A DNA stretch of 64,000 nt from Eoetvoesia sp035555955 (lineage in GTDB: Bacteria; Pseudomonadota; Gammaproteobacteria; Burkholderiales; Burkholderiaceae_B). The translations under genes and the position numbers were made by a program. Positions 1 through 7,280 of the stretch are shown one piece after another; the stretch's first letter is position 1, and the number at the start of each line of letters is the position of its first letter. The notes under the pieces were generated by a model. That model saw only the letters and a program-made list of their open reading frames with translations, ran no database searches and had not been told where the DNA came from. The stretch lies in contig NZ_DATMGA010000012.1 of assembly GCF_035555955.1 (NCBI RefSeq), positions 18,011-82,010 of the forward strand, read 5' to 3'.

Positions 1-7
1 ATGGCTG

Positions 8-289
8 TCATTCAGCCGACTTCTGATACTTGGCAAACGCCTTCCGCAACGCGGCATTCGGCGCGGGAGGATTGTTCAAAGCGTCGTAAAATACCTTCCA
101 GTCCGCCGCCGACAGCGCTACGGCCTCGTTCTCGCGAATGACCTTTTCGGCTTCGGCCAAAGCCGTCGTCAGCACGAACTGGCTCACTGTCTTATGACGG
201 TAGTTAGCCGCGCGTTGTAGCGCGGTCTTGGCCTCAGCGTTCAGGCGCACCTGAAGTCGATCACCTTTTGCTTCTACTATGTTGGACAT
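8..289 (-). CDS. DUF1778 (TacA-like) antitoxin
   Basis: A 93-residue protein of the DUF1778 family, the antitoxin half of TacAT-type toxin-antitoxin pairs. The N-terminal half (LQVRLNAEAKTALQRAA, then VSQFVLTTAL) is the ribbon-helix-helix DNA-binding part, and the C-terminal tail after about residue 60 is expected to wrap the toxin. I start it at the internal ATG at 289, because an AGAGG ribosome site lies just upstream and the family begins here; a longer reading frame runs up to 349. The partner, normally a GNAT acetyltransferase that acetylates aminoacyl-tRNA, would lie downstream, beyond the left edge of the window, so I cannot confirm it. The family call is firm; completeness of the pair is unknown. 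Confidence 0.8.
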   Translation of the reverse strand: MSNIVEAKGDRLQVRLNAEAKTALQRAANYRHKTVSQFVLTTALAEAEKVIRENEAVALSAADWKVFYDALNNPPAPNAALRKAFAKYQKSAE

Positions 290-384
290 GGCAAGCCTCT
301 CGGAATAGAATAATAATTGTACGCCCAAATGGAGTACAAACCAAGACATGCTCTAGTCGTTGACGCCTAAGCTCTGCGGGCTCA

Positions 385-540
385 ATGGTTGCATCTATGG
401 GACAAGCAATCATCACCGAAGGCGCATCGGAGGGCCTGGAGCGGTGCCGTCTGTTCCTGCAAACCAAGGCACCGGAAGCCGTCCGGCAAGCCATTGAAAG
501 GCAATTCCTGCCGCTGTGTTATTTGAACATGTTGTTGTAG
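385..540 (+). pseudogene. N-terminal remnant of a RelE/ParE-family toxin
   Basis: A 51-codon open frame reads MGQAIITEGASEGLERCRL and continues with FLQTKAPEAVRQAIERQF. This is the start of ParE-type toxins (beta strand, then the helix with GLERCRxFL and the AxxAIxxQF helix). It then runs into the 3' end of the convergent TRAP permease gene and stops at 538-540. About half of the roughly 95-residue family length is missing, including the C-terminal strands that carry the catalytic and gyrase-contact residues. No ParD or Phd antitoxin precedes it; the nearby DUF1778 gene normally pairs with a GNAT toxin. I read it as a decayed toxin gene truncated where the TRAP locus joins. The resemblance is by eye. 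Confidence 0.55.
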
Positions 541-2255
541 TCCTGGTCGGACGGAGCCGACGGTGCGGCGCCGGAAGAAGTATTGCCCGAACCCGTCTTG
601 CCGTCGTCATAAACCCCATATCCCGCACCACCATAGCCACCAAAATTCCCGGGATCTATTTTGATTTCATCAATATTGATCTGGGGACGATCTGCCTTGT
701 AATGCGTAACTATGCGCGGGAACATCAATACAGCTACCACCATGACGATCTGGATAACGATGAATGGCAACGAGCCCCAGTAGATCTGACCCGTCGTGAC
801 CTTGGCGATTAATTTGCCGGTTACCTTATCTTTGTAGTCGCTCTTGGGTGCCACAGATCTGAGATAAAACAGTGCAAAGCCAAATGGTGGATGCATGAAG
901 GACGTCTGCATATTGACGGCCAGCAGCACACCCAGCCAGATCAAGTCGATGCCCATCTTGTCAGCCACGGGGCCGATCAGCGGCACGATGATGAAGGCCA
1001 GTTCGAAGAAGTCCAGGAAAAAGGCCAAACCAAACGTCAACAGGCTGACGACAATCAGAAAGCCCATCTGGCCACCCGGCAGGCCGGTCAGCAGATGTTC
1101 CACCCACAGATCGCCATTGACGCCGCGAAAGGTCAGACTGAACACCGACGAGCCGATCAGGATGAACACCACGAAGCAAGTCAGGGTTGTAGTGGTATCC
1201 ATGGCCTGGCGCAGCAGCTTCAGGTTCAAGCGACGCTTGATGATCGCCATGATCAAGGCACCGACAGCCCCCATTGCGCCGCCTTCGGTAGGCGTGGCCA
1301 CGCCGATGAAGATCGTGCCCAACACCAGAAAGATCAGCGCCAGCGGCGGAATCATGACGAAGGTGACACGCTCGGCGATCTTCGACAGCAGCCCCAGGCG
1401 CAGGATCTTGTTCAGCGCAGCCATGACGAAGGCCGCAGCCCCCCACAGCAGAATGCTGGTGACGATCAGTTCGTCCACATGGGCCTGCCCGTTCAGCAAC
1501 AGTTTCACCCCGCCGACCGAAACCGCAACTGATAGGGCCATCAGCACCAGCAAGGACACCACGCCGTGCCCACCATTGGGCTCAATGAACGTGCGGGCGT
1601 CCGGCGGGATGGCGGGCGCCGCCTTGGGGCGAAACAAGGCCATTACCACCACATACAGTACGTACAACCCCGTCAGGGCGAAGCCCGGCAGGAATGCACC
1701 CTTGTACATATCGCCGATAGAACGTCCCAACTGGTCAGCCAGCACGATCAGCACGAGCGACGGCGGAATGATCTGCGACAAGGTACCCGATGCGGCGATC
1801 ACGCCGGTCGCAAGCCGGCGGTCATAGCCGTAGCGCAACATGATGGGCAGCGAGATCAGGCCCATGGAAATGACCGAGGCTGACACCACACCAGTCGTCG
1901 CGGCCAGCATGGCCCCTACCAGAACCACAGCAATCGCCAGACCGCCACGCAGCGGGCCGAACAACTGCCCGACCGTTTCCAGCAGGTCTTCGGCCATACC
2001 GGAACGCTCCAGGATCAACCCCATAAAGGTGAAGAACGGCACAGCCAGCAGAGATTCATTGGACATGACCCCGAACACTCGCTGCGGCAAGGCCTGGAAC
2101 AAGGACGGCGACAGCAACCCCAGATCGATGCCGATCAGGCCGAACAGTATGCCATTGGCCGCCAGCGAAAAAGCAACAGGAAACCCTAGCAACAGCAAAA
2201 TGACCAACATACCGAACATGACCGGCGCCATATAGGCAAGCAAGAAAGCTTCCAT
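519..2255 (-). CDS. dctM: TRAP transporter large permease (DctM family)
   Basis: The 578-residue large membrane subunit of a tripartite ATP-independent periplasmic transporter, which couples sodium entry to uptake of an organic acid delivered by the DctP protein. Hydrophobic helices fill most of the chain from the very N-terminus. It is longer than the usual 430 or so residues: about 60 extra residues with two helices lie near residues 225-290, and there is a Gly/Ser-rich tail (about residues 525-578) ending DYNNMFK. Both are seen in the longer DctM subgroup. It follows dctQ with 2 nt between the genes, so the two permease subunits are co-translated. Its 3' end overlaps the toxin remnant on the other strand. 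The substrate cannot be read from this subunit. Confidence 0.92.
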   Translation of the reverse strand: MEAFLLAYMAPVMFGMLVILLLLGFPVAFSLAANGILFGLIGIDLGLLSPSLFQALPQRVFGVMSNESLLAVPFFTFMGLILERSGMAEDLLETVGQLFGPLRGGLAIAVVLVGAMLAATTGVVSASVISMGLISLPIMLRYGYDRRLATGVIAASGTLSQIIPPSLVLIVLADQLGRSIGDMYKGAFLPGFALTGLYVLYVVVMALFRPKAAPAIPPDARTFIEPNGGHGVVSLLVLMALSVAVSVGGVKLLLNGQAHVDELIVTSILLWGAAAFVMAALNKILRLGLLSKIAERVTFVMIPPLALIFLVLGTIFIGVATPTEGGAMGAVGALIMAIIKRRLNLKLLRQAMDTTTTLTCFVVFILIGSSVFSLTFRGVNGDLWVEHLLTGLPGGQMGFLIVVSLLTFGLAFFLDFFELAFIIVPLIGPVADKMGIDLIWLGVLLAVNMQTSFMHPPFGFALFYLRSVAPKSDYKDKVTGKLIAKVTTGQIYWGSLPFIVIQIVMVVAVLMFPRIVTHYKADRPQINIDEIKIDPGNFGGYGGAGYGVYDDGKTGSGNTSSGAAPSAPSDQDYNNMFK

Positions 2256-2257
2256 GG

Positions 2258-2881
2258 TCAGCGCTCCTCGTGCGAGGCAGCCTCGCGCCGCCCGGCATCC
2301 TGGGCGATCTCATCAGCCAGTGCTTCTTCAGCCGATTTCCCGGAGTGTGTATCCCGGGGATCCGGGCACCGTCCGGCCAGACAGCCGATGCACTTTATCA
2401 AATGCGACAGGCCCGCCGCCACCAGTAATGCGAACCCTATGGGCAACAGAATCTTGGCCGGCCAGCGAACCAGGCCGCCAGCATTGGAAGACTGCTCCAG
2501 ATTCACGAAGGAATCCATGAAGAAAGGCCAGGACAGCCACATGATCAGGATGGCCATGGGCAGCAGGAAGAAAAGCACCCCTAAGATCTCGATCAGGAGC
2601 TGCGTCCGACGAGAGAAGCGGGACGCCAACACATCGACGCGAACGTGCTCGTTCTTCAACAGGGTATAGCCGGCAGCCAGCAGAAAGACGCCGCCAAACA
2701 GATACCATTGCAATTCGAGCCAGGCATTGGAACTGACATTGAATACCTTACGAACCGTCGCGTTGATGGCGCTAACGAGCACGGCAAGCAGAATCAACCA
2801 GGTCACAGCCTGGCCCACGCGGCGATTGATCACATCAATCGCCCGTGACAGGGCTAGGAGTGCATTCATGGTAAAAGTCAA
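2258..2881 (-). CDS. dctQ: TRAP transporter small permease (DctQ family)
   Basis: The small four-helix membrane subunit of the TRAP importer, which forms the transport complex with DctM in the inner membrane. Visible helices include WLILLAVLVSAINATV near residue 30, the WYLFGGVFLLAAGYTLL segment, LIEILGVLFFLLPMAILIMW, and a last helix ending LLVAAGLSHLIKC. A charged tail of about 40 residues follows. At about 207 residues it is slightly longer than typical because of that tail. The start is uncertain: the frame opens with TTG at 2881, and the first ATG is at 2869 (MNALLALSRAIDVINRR); neither has a clear ribosome site. It lies between dctP and dctM in the usual order. Confidence 0.88.
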   Translation of the reverse strand: MTFTMNALLALSRAIDVINRRVGQAVTWLILLAVLVSAINATVRKVFNVSSNAWLELQWYLFGGVFLLAAGYTLLKNEHVRVDVLASRFSRRTQLLIEILGVLFFLLPMAILIMWLSWPFFMDSFVNLEQSSNAGGLVRWPAKILLPIGFALLVAAGLSHLIKCIGCLAGRCPDPRDTHSGKSAEEALADEIAQDAGRREAASHEER

Positions 2882-2906
2882 TCAAAAAGGAGAGAACCCC
2901 AGACAC

Positions 2907-2936
2907 GCATCAGCCCCCGCAAGCGGGGGCTGATGC
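2907..2936 (-). terminator. Strong hairpin between dctP and dctQM
   Basis: Perfect 14-bp inverted repeat (arms 2907-2920 and 2923-2936, GCATCAGCCCCCGC and its complement) in the dctP-dctQ gap. Read on the minus strand, the RNA after it has only a short T stretch (CTCCTTTTTG) some distance away. It is therefore more likely a partial terminator or an mRNA-stabilising structure than a full stop. Such a structure would let the abundant binding protein be made in excess over the permeases. Confidence 0.6.
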
Positions 2937-2991
2937 TAGGAAACGACAATACGGGCCGGTGGCAGGCAGCCGGCACAAAACGCGCACATGC

Positions 2992-4080
2992 TTATTTCGC
3001 AACGGTTGCCAGATACTGGTCGAAGCTGCCTTCGGCAACCCGGAACCAAGGAATCTCATGGTCGCGGAAGGCCATGTAAGCGTCGTGGATCTTCTTGAAG
3101 TTGGGATCCTTGGCCGAGAGTTCGGCGTAGGTAGCCTGGGCCGCCTTGTAACAAGCGTCCATGACCGGCTTCGGGAAGGCGCGCAGCTTGGCACCTTCGC
3201 CGATCAAGCGCTTCAAGGCATTGGGGTTTTCCGCATCGTAGGTGGCGATCATGGTGTTAGTCGCCAGGGCAGATGCCTGATCCAACACGGCCTGGTAGTG
3301 TTTCGGCAGGGCTTCGTATTTATCCTTGTTTACGTACAGGGACACCTGCAGCGTGCCTTCCCACCAACCCGGGAAGTAGTAATACGGAGCCACCCGATGA
3401 AAGCCCATCTTTTCATCGTCGTAGGGGCCGATCCATTCAGCGGCGTCGATCGTGCCTTTTTCCAGGGATGGGTAGATGTCGCCACCCGCAATCTGCTGCG
3501 GCACAACGCCCAGCTTCATCAGCACGGCGCCAGCGAAAGCGGAGGCGCGAAACTTCAAGCCTTTCAGGTCTTCGACTGTTTTGATCTCCTTGCGGAACCA
3601 GCCGCCCATCTGGGTGCCCGTGTAACCGCACGGGAAATTGATGATATTGAACTTCGCGTACATGTCGCGTAGAACCTTCAGCCCACCGCCGTGAAGCACC
3701 CAAGCGTTCATCTGACGCGTATTCATCCCGAACGGCACGGCGCTGTCAAAGCACAGCGCGGGATCCTTGCCGTAATAGTAGTAGGATGCGGTGTGCCCGC
3801 ATTCGACGGTGCCATTTTGCACGCCATCGAGCACGCCCAACGCCGGCAGGATCTCCCCCCCCGGAAAGGCACGGATCTGGAATTTTCCGCCCGTGGCTTC
3901 GGAGACGAACTTCGCGACGTTTTCGCCGCCGGAATAAATCGCATCCGCACTGCGCGGGAAACTGGAAGCCAGGCGCCACTGGAGCGCTGGCGCATTCTGG
4001 GCAAACACGGGGGCGGCGAGAGTAGTGCCACCTGCGGCCACGCCAAAGGCGGCCTTCTTTAGGAAGGAACGACGTTGCAT
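2992..4080 (-). CDS. dctP: TRAP transporter substrate-binding protein (DctP/TakP-like)
   Basis: A 362-residue periplasmic receptor that captures the solute for DctQM. The N-terminus has a twin-arginine signal (RRSFLKKAAFGVAAGG, cleavage probably after PVFA, about residue 27), so it may be exported folded by Tat. The segment GGDIYPSLEKGTIDAAEWIGPYDD (about residues 190-213) matches the TakP branch of the DctP superfamily, which binds 2-oxo or other monocarboxylates. The ligand is inferred only at that level. The gene starts 143 nt after the amidase stop on the same strand, so it may be read through from the upstream catabolic operon or have its own promoter in that gap. A strong hairpin separates it from dctQ. 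Confidence 0.92.
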   Translation of the reverse strand: MQRRSFLKKAAFGVAAGGTTLAAPVFAQNAPALQWRLASSFPRSADAIYSGGENVAKFVSEATGGKFQIRAFPGGEILPALGVLDGVQNGTVECGHTASYYYYGKDPALCFDSAVPFGMNTRQMNAWVLHGGGLKVLRDMYAKFNIINFPCGYTGTQMGGWFRKEIKTVEDLKGLKFRASAFAGAVLMKLGVVPQQIAGGDIYPSLEKGTIDAAEWIGPYDDEKMGFHRVAPYYYFPGWWEGTLQVSLYVNKDKYEALPKHYQAVLDQASALATNTMIATYDAENPNALKRLIGEGAKLRAFPKPVMDACYKAAQATYAELSAKDPNFKKIHDAYMAFRDHEIPWFRVAEGSFDQYLATVAK

Positions 4081-4223
4081 GAGAGAGACCCCCTATGAGT
4101 TGTTGGTAAACCCGAATATTTTTAATGTTCTGCAAACAACGCAAGAGCGCGAATTTTCTCTCGGGCAAGGGGCTGGCGCAATAAGTAGTTACGCTTAATA
4201 CGCACCAGAACTGAATCTGCAGC

Positions 4224-5564
4224 CTAAATACGACGCAGCGCGGCCTCGACAGCCAGGGCCACCGGGGCCAGGCGGCTGTCGTCGCCGCCCGAGGCGGACA
4301 GCATCAAACCCACCGGCAGTTCGCCGGCGTCGTGGCACGGCAGGCTGAACGAGCACCCATCCATGAAATTGATGGCGAAAGTATTGCGCAGCAACAGGCC
4401 ATTGACCCTGAAGAAGGCCTCGTCGCTGGAAACCAGGGGTTCGATCTCGGGCGCAACGATGGGTACGGTCGGGCAGGCCAGCGCGTCGTACGGGGCCAGA
4501 ACGGTTCGGGTGCGGGCTATCCAGTCCCGGCGGGCATCCAGCATGTGGATGTAGTCGGCGGCGCTGGCTACCGAACCGCCCGCGATACGCTGGGCCACCC
4601 GCTGGTCGAAGGCATCGCGATGGCGGGCCAGGCGTTCGCGATGCACGGAATAGGCCTCGACGGCGGAAAAACCGCCCGGCGCATTCAAATGCTTGATCTC
4701 GGCCAGCTCTTTGAAGGGAATTCGTTCAATCAATGCGCCAGCGGAGGACAACCGCTGCAGCGTATTGTCGAAGGCGCGGGCAACGGCCGGCTCGATGTCG
4801 TCGAACATAAGCGTTTCGGGAACGGCCAGCCGCATGCCCTTGAGCGAGCGCGGCCGCACATCCAGCGGCGCGCCGGACAACGCCGCATCGACCGTCAGGC
4901 AGTCTTCCACACTGCGGGTCATGGCGCACACGGTATCGAGCGTGCGCGCCAGCTCGAAGCTGCCTGCGCCCGGCACGCGAGATTGCGTGTTCTTGAACCC
5001 GACCAGGCCGCACAAGGCGGCCGGTATCCGAATCGAACCGCCCGTGTCCGACCCCAGCCCGGCCACCGCCAGCCCCAGGGCCACCGATACCGCGGCACCG
5101 GAAGAAGAACCACCGGGAATACGCGCTAGCTGCGGGTCGGCCGGGTTGCGGGGCGTTCCGTAATGGGGGTTGATGCCCACCCCCGAAAACGCGAATTCGG
5201 TCATATTGGTCTTGCCGACAATGGCCGCGCCCTGCCTGCGCAGCCGGGACACAGCCTCGGCATCGATCGGGGGAGCCGCGTCGTTCTTGCACACTACGCT
5301 GCCCGCCAGGGTCGGCTCGCCAGCGACATCGAAGAGATCCTTGACCGACACCGGCAAGCCGGCCAGCGGCGGCAAGGCCACCCCCGCCGCCAAAGCGTCA
5401 TCGGCATACCGCGCCGCCGCCAGCGCCGCATGCGCGTACTGCCGGGTAAACACGTGCTGCGCCAATGGCGAGGCTGCCCGGTCCAGAGCCTGGCTGACCA
5501 CGGCTTCATGCGTGGTATCGCCCCGCGCAATGCTCGCACGCAATTCGGAGATGGTTGAGTTCAT
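4224..5564 (-). CDS. Amidase signature family hydrolase (cassette 1)
   Basis: A 446-residue amidase-signature enzyme that hydrolyses a C-N amide or lactam bond in the cytoplasm. The Ser-cisSer-Lys triad is visible: Lys75 (PVSVKDLFDV), cis-Ser153 (IPGGSSSGAA) and nucleophile Ser177 (GSDTGGSIRIPAA). It is the last enzyme gene of a tight operon, with only 9 nt between the DUF2848 stop and its start. The second amidase of the window (44056-45414) has the same motifs and the same neighbour, so the two are functional counterparts. Within the amidase family the exact substrate cannot be assigned. The context suggests it releases ammonia or an amine from a ring-opened or hydroxylated intermediate. 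The dctP gene follows after 143 nt. Confidence 0.88.
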   Translation of the reverse strand: MNSTISELRASIARGDTTHEAVVSQALDRAASPLAQHVFTRQYAHAALAAARYADDALAAGVALPPLAGLPVSVKDLFDVAGEPTLAGSVVCKNDAAPPIDAEAVSRLRRQGAAIVGKTNMTEFAFSGVGINPHYGTPRNPADPQLARIPGGSSSGAAVSVALGLAVAGLGSDTGGSIRIPAALCGLVGFKNTQSRVPGAGSFELARTLDTVCAMTRSVEDCLTVDAALSGAPLDVRPRSLKGMRLAVPETLMFDDIEPAVARAFDNTLQRLSSAGALIERIPFKELAEIKHLNAPGGFSAVEAYSVHRERLARHRDAFDQRVAQRIAGGSVASAADYIHMLDARRDWIARTRTVLAPYDALACPTVPIVAPEIEPLVSSDEAFFRVNGLLLRNTFAINFMDGCSFSLPCHDAGELPVGLMLSASGGDDSRLAPVALAVEAALRRI

Positions 5565-5573
5565 GAATTAACC

Positions 5574-6290
5574 CTAAGCGATGACGGGCCAGGCCTTTAC
5601 CGTGTAGCGATGAACGATGGCGCGGCCTCTGGCGGGGTCGCGCAGCGAGATTTCCATGGACGACGCGGGCCGGATCGCCTTGCCCGCCGCGTTTGGAATG
5701 GCCCCCAGCGTGCCGCAGAACATGAAACTGCCCAGCTCGGCCGATTGACCGAAACAGCCGTCGCGCAGGGATTCGAGCGGGCGGATCGATGCCAGCGTGC
5801 CCTGCTGATAGTCCACCCACCGGCCGTCTTCCAGGATTCTGGATGCAAGCTGAATGTCGTCCTGCCGCCCTGCCACGTCGCGCCAGCGCCAGGCCGAGGT
5901 GGCCAGAGGCTTGGGGCACATCTGCTTGGATACCGCGACCGAATAGCTTTCAACCGTGCGGTCGGTGTGGTCGGAACCGACGGTAAGCCACCATTCGCCT
6001 TCGGCAAAGAACAAAGCGGGCTCGGCCTCGCCGGAACTATCGGGCCCCACCACTTCGACCGAGTCGGACTGAACCAGCAGGCCGCGGCCCGCGTGGTAGT
6101 ACAAGGGCACGGCCGACGGGCGCGGCACACCCAGGGCTTCGAGCTCCTGAATGTGATGCTCGATGGCCGCCGTGTCGCGGCCCGTCCAGCCGGCGATGAT
6201 GAACTTGCTGGGCGGCACGGCCAGCAAGCGTGTGGCCACCGTTCCGTCCGCCTGCACGGATTCGCAGGAAAAATAAAGTGGGTTCGTCAT
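5574..6290 (-). CDS. DUF2848 family protein (cassette 1)
   Basis: A 238-residue protein of the DUF2848 family. The frame is open up to 6437, but the ATG at 6290 (MTNPLYFSCE) aligns with the start of the paralogue at 43278. Hallmarks shared with that paralogue are IIAGWTGRD (about residues 31-39), ASSGEAE/DSSGEAE, GSDHTDR (105-111) and VSKQMCPKP (120-128). The layout recalls the fumarylacetoacetate hydrolase superfamily, with acidic and His residues on a beta-rich core. A hydrolase, decarboxylase or isomerase role is therefore a reasonable guess, but the family has no established reaction that I can name. It sits 13 nt after the cupin gene and 9 nt before the amidase, so it is translated with them. 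Confidence 0.82.
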   Translation of the reverse strand: MTNPLYFSCESVQADGTVATRLLAVPPSKFIIAGWTGRDTAAIEHHIQELEALGVPRPSAVPLYYHAGRGLLVQSDSVEVVGPDSSGEAEPALFFAEGEWWLTVGSDHTDRTVESYSVAVSKQMCPKPLATSAWRWRDVAGRQDDIQLASRILEDGRWVDYQQGTLASIRPLESLRDGCFGQSAELGSFMFCGTLGAIPNAAGKAIRPASSMEISLRDPARGRAIVHRYTVKAWPVIA

Positions 6291-6303
6291 GGCTGATGAG
6301 GGC

Positions 6304-6693
6304 TCAAGCTGGATCGTAATAGTGGATTTCGACCATATAGCAGCCGTTGACCGAGCGGAAGGGGCCGTGATATGCCCCGGGCGGACGCACCGCGTAGGTA
6401 TAGCCTTCGAACGACTCGCCGCCTTCGCCGTTTTCATCGGCCCCCACGGTCATGTCGCCTTCAAACATGAACACTTCTTCCCAGTAGTCGTGCACGATTT
6501 TTTCATGCGTGGCCAGGCCGGGAGGAAAGCGCATGATGCGGGTACGGCTGCCCTTTTTGTTTTCGGTGTCCAAAGAACCGGAAATAATAAGTTCCAGCGC
6601 CCCCGAATCGGGCGCGTACCCCTCGGGCAATTTCCAGTCGCCCTTGTCAAGGTCGATTTTATGGAACTCATGATGTAGCTTGGTTACTGCCAT
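6304..6693 (-). CDS. Small cupin-domain protein (cassette 1)
   Basis: A single-domain cupin of 129 residues. The first cupin motif is around residues 61-79 (ATHEKIVHDYWEEVFMFEG) and the second around 99-111 (TYAVRPPGAYHGP). They give candidate metal ligands His63, His68, Glu72/73 and His109. Such small cupins are often isomerases, dioxygenases or sensor-like proteins in catabolic operons, and the reaction here is unknown. The C-terminus EIHYYDPA is identical in the paralogue at 41533-41919, which has Thr where this one has His63. It lies between the flavin reductase (24 nt) and the DUF2848 gene (13 nt). Confidence 0.85.
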   Translation of the reverse strand: MAVTKLHHEFHKIDLDKGDWKLPEGYAPDSGALELIISGSLDTENKKGSRTRIMRFPPGLATHEKIVHDYWEEVFMFEGDMTVGADENGEGGESFEGYTYAVRPPGAYHGPFRSVNGCYMVEIHYYDPA

Positions 6694-6717
6694 TGCATAC
6701 TCCTTGCTTTTGAATGA

Positions 6718-7251
6718 TTAGCGAGCCGCAGCGCTTTGTTCGCACCGCAACGACGCGTAGTTGCCGCGAAAGAACACCAGAGGAGCGGGAGCCTCGCTTT
6801 GCGGATGATGAATACGCAGCACCCTTCCGACAAAGATCAGATGATCGCCCCCGTCGTGCGTCGCATACGGAACGCACTGGAATGAAACAATTGCCTTGGC
6901 CAGGGTAAACGGCAGGCCGTCGTGGTGGACGATTTCGGTATCCGACCATTTGTCAGCCTTGGCCGCAGCGAAACGGTTTGAAATGTGCTGGTGCTCTTCG
7001 CCCAGGACATTGATGCTGTACATCGAGGCGCCGCACAAGGTCTTCAGGCTCAAGGCGTTTTTGCCTATCGAGAACAGCACCAGGGGCGGATCCAGAGAAA
7101 CCGAGTTGAATGAGGTGATCGTCATGCCAACCCGGCCTTCTTGGTTGGCGCCTTCGGCGGTCACGACCGCCACCCCGGTGGGGAATAGACCCAGCGCCGA
7201 ACGGAAATCGTCTCGAGCCACGGTCGGAAACGGGTTGGATACTTGACTCAT
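6718..7251 (-). CDS. Flavin reductase (HpaC-like)
   Basis: A 177-residue flavin reductase-like FMN-binding protein, the small partner that supplies reduced flavin to the HpaB-type oxygenase encoded just upstream. Typical family features are the N-terminal FRSALGLFPTGVAVVTA, then GMTITSFNSVSLDPPLVLFSI and the late GGDHLIFVGRV segment. The frame is open to 7527, but the ATG at 7251 (MSQVSNPFPTVARDDF) fits the family and leaves a 29-nt gap after the oxygenase stop. Pairing with an HpaB homologue makes a two-component monooxygenase likely. In other species such reductases also serve other oxygenases. Confidence 0.9.
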   Translation of the reverse strand: MSQVSNPFPTVARDDFRSALGLFPTGVAVVTAEGANQEGRVGMTITSFNSVSLDPPLVLFSIGKNALSLKTLCGASMYSINVLGEEHQHISNRFAAAKADKWSDTEIVHHDGLPFTLAKAIVSFQCVPYATHDGGDHLIFVGRVLRIHHPQSEAPAPLVFFRGNYASLRCEQSAAAR

Positions 7252-7280
7252 GATGGCTGCTCCTGAATAAGGATGGGACG

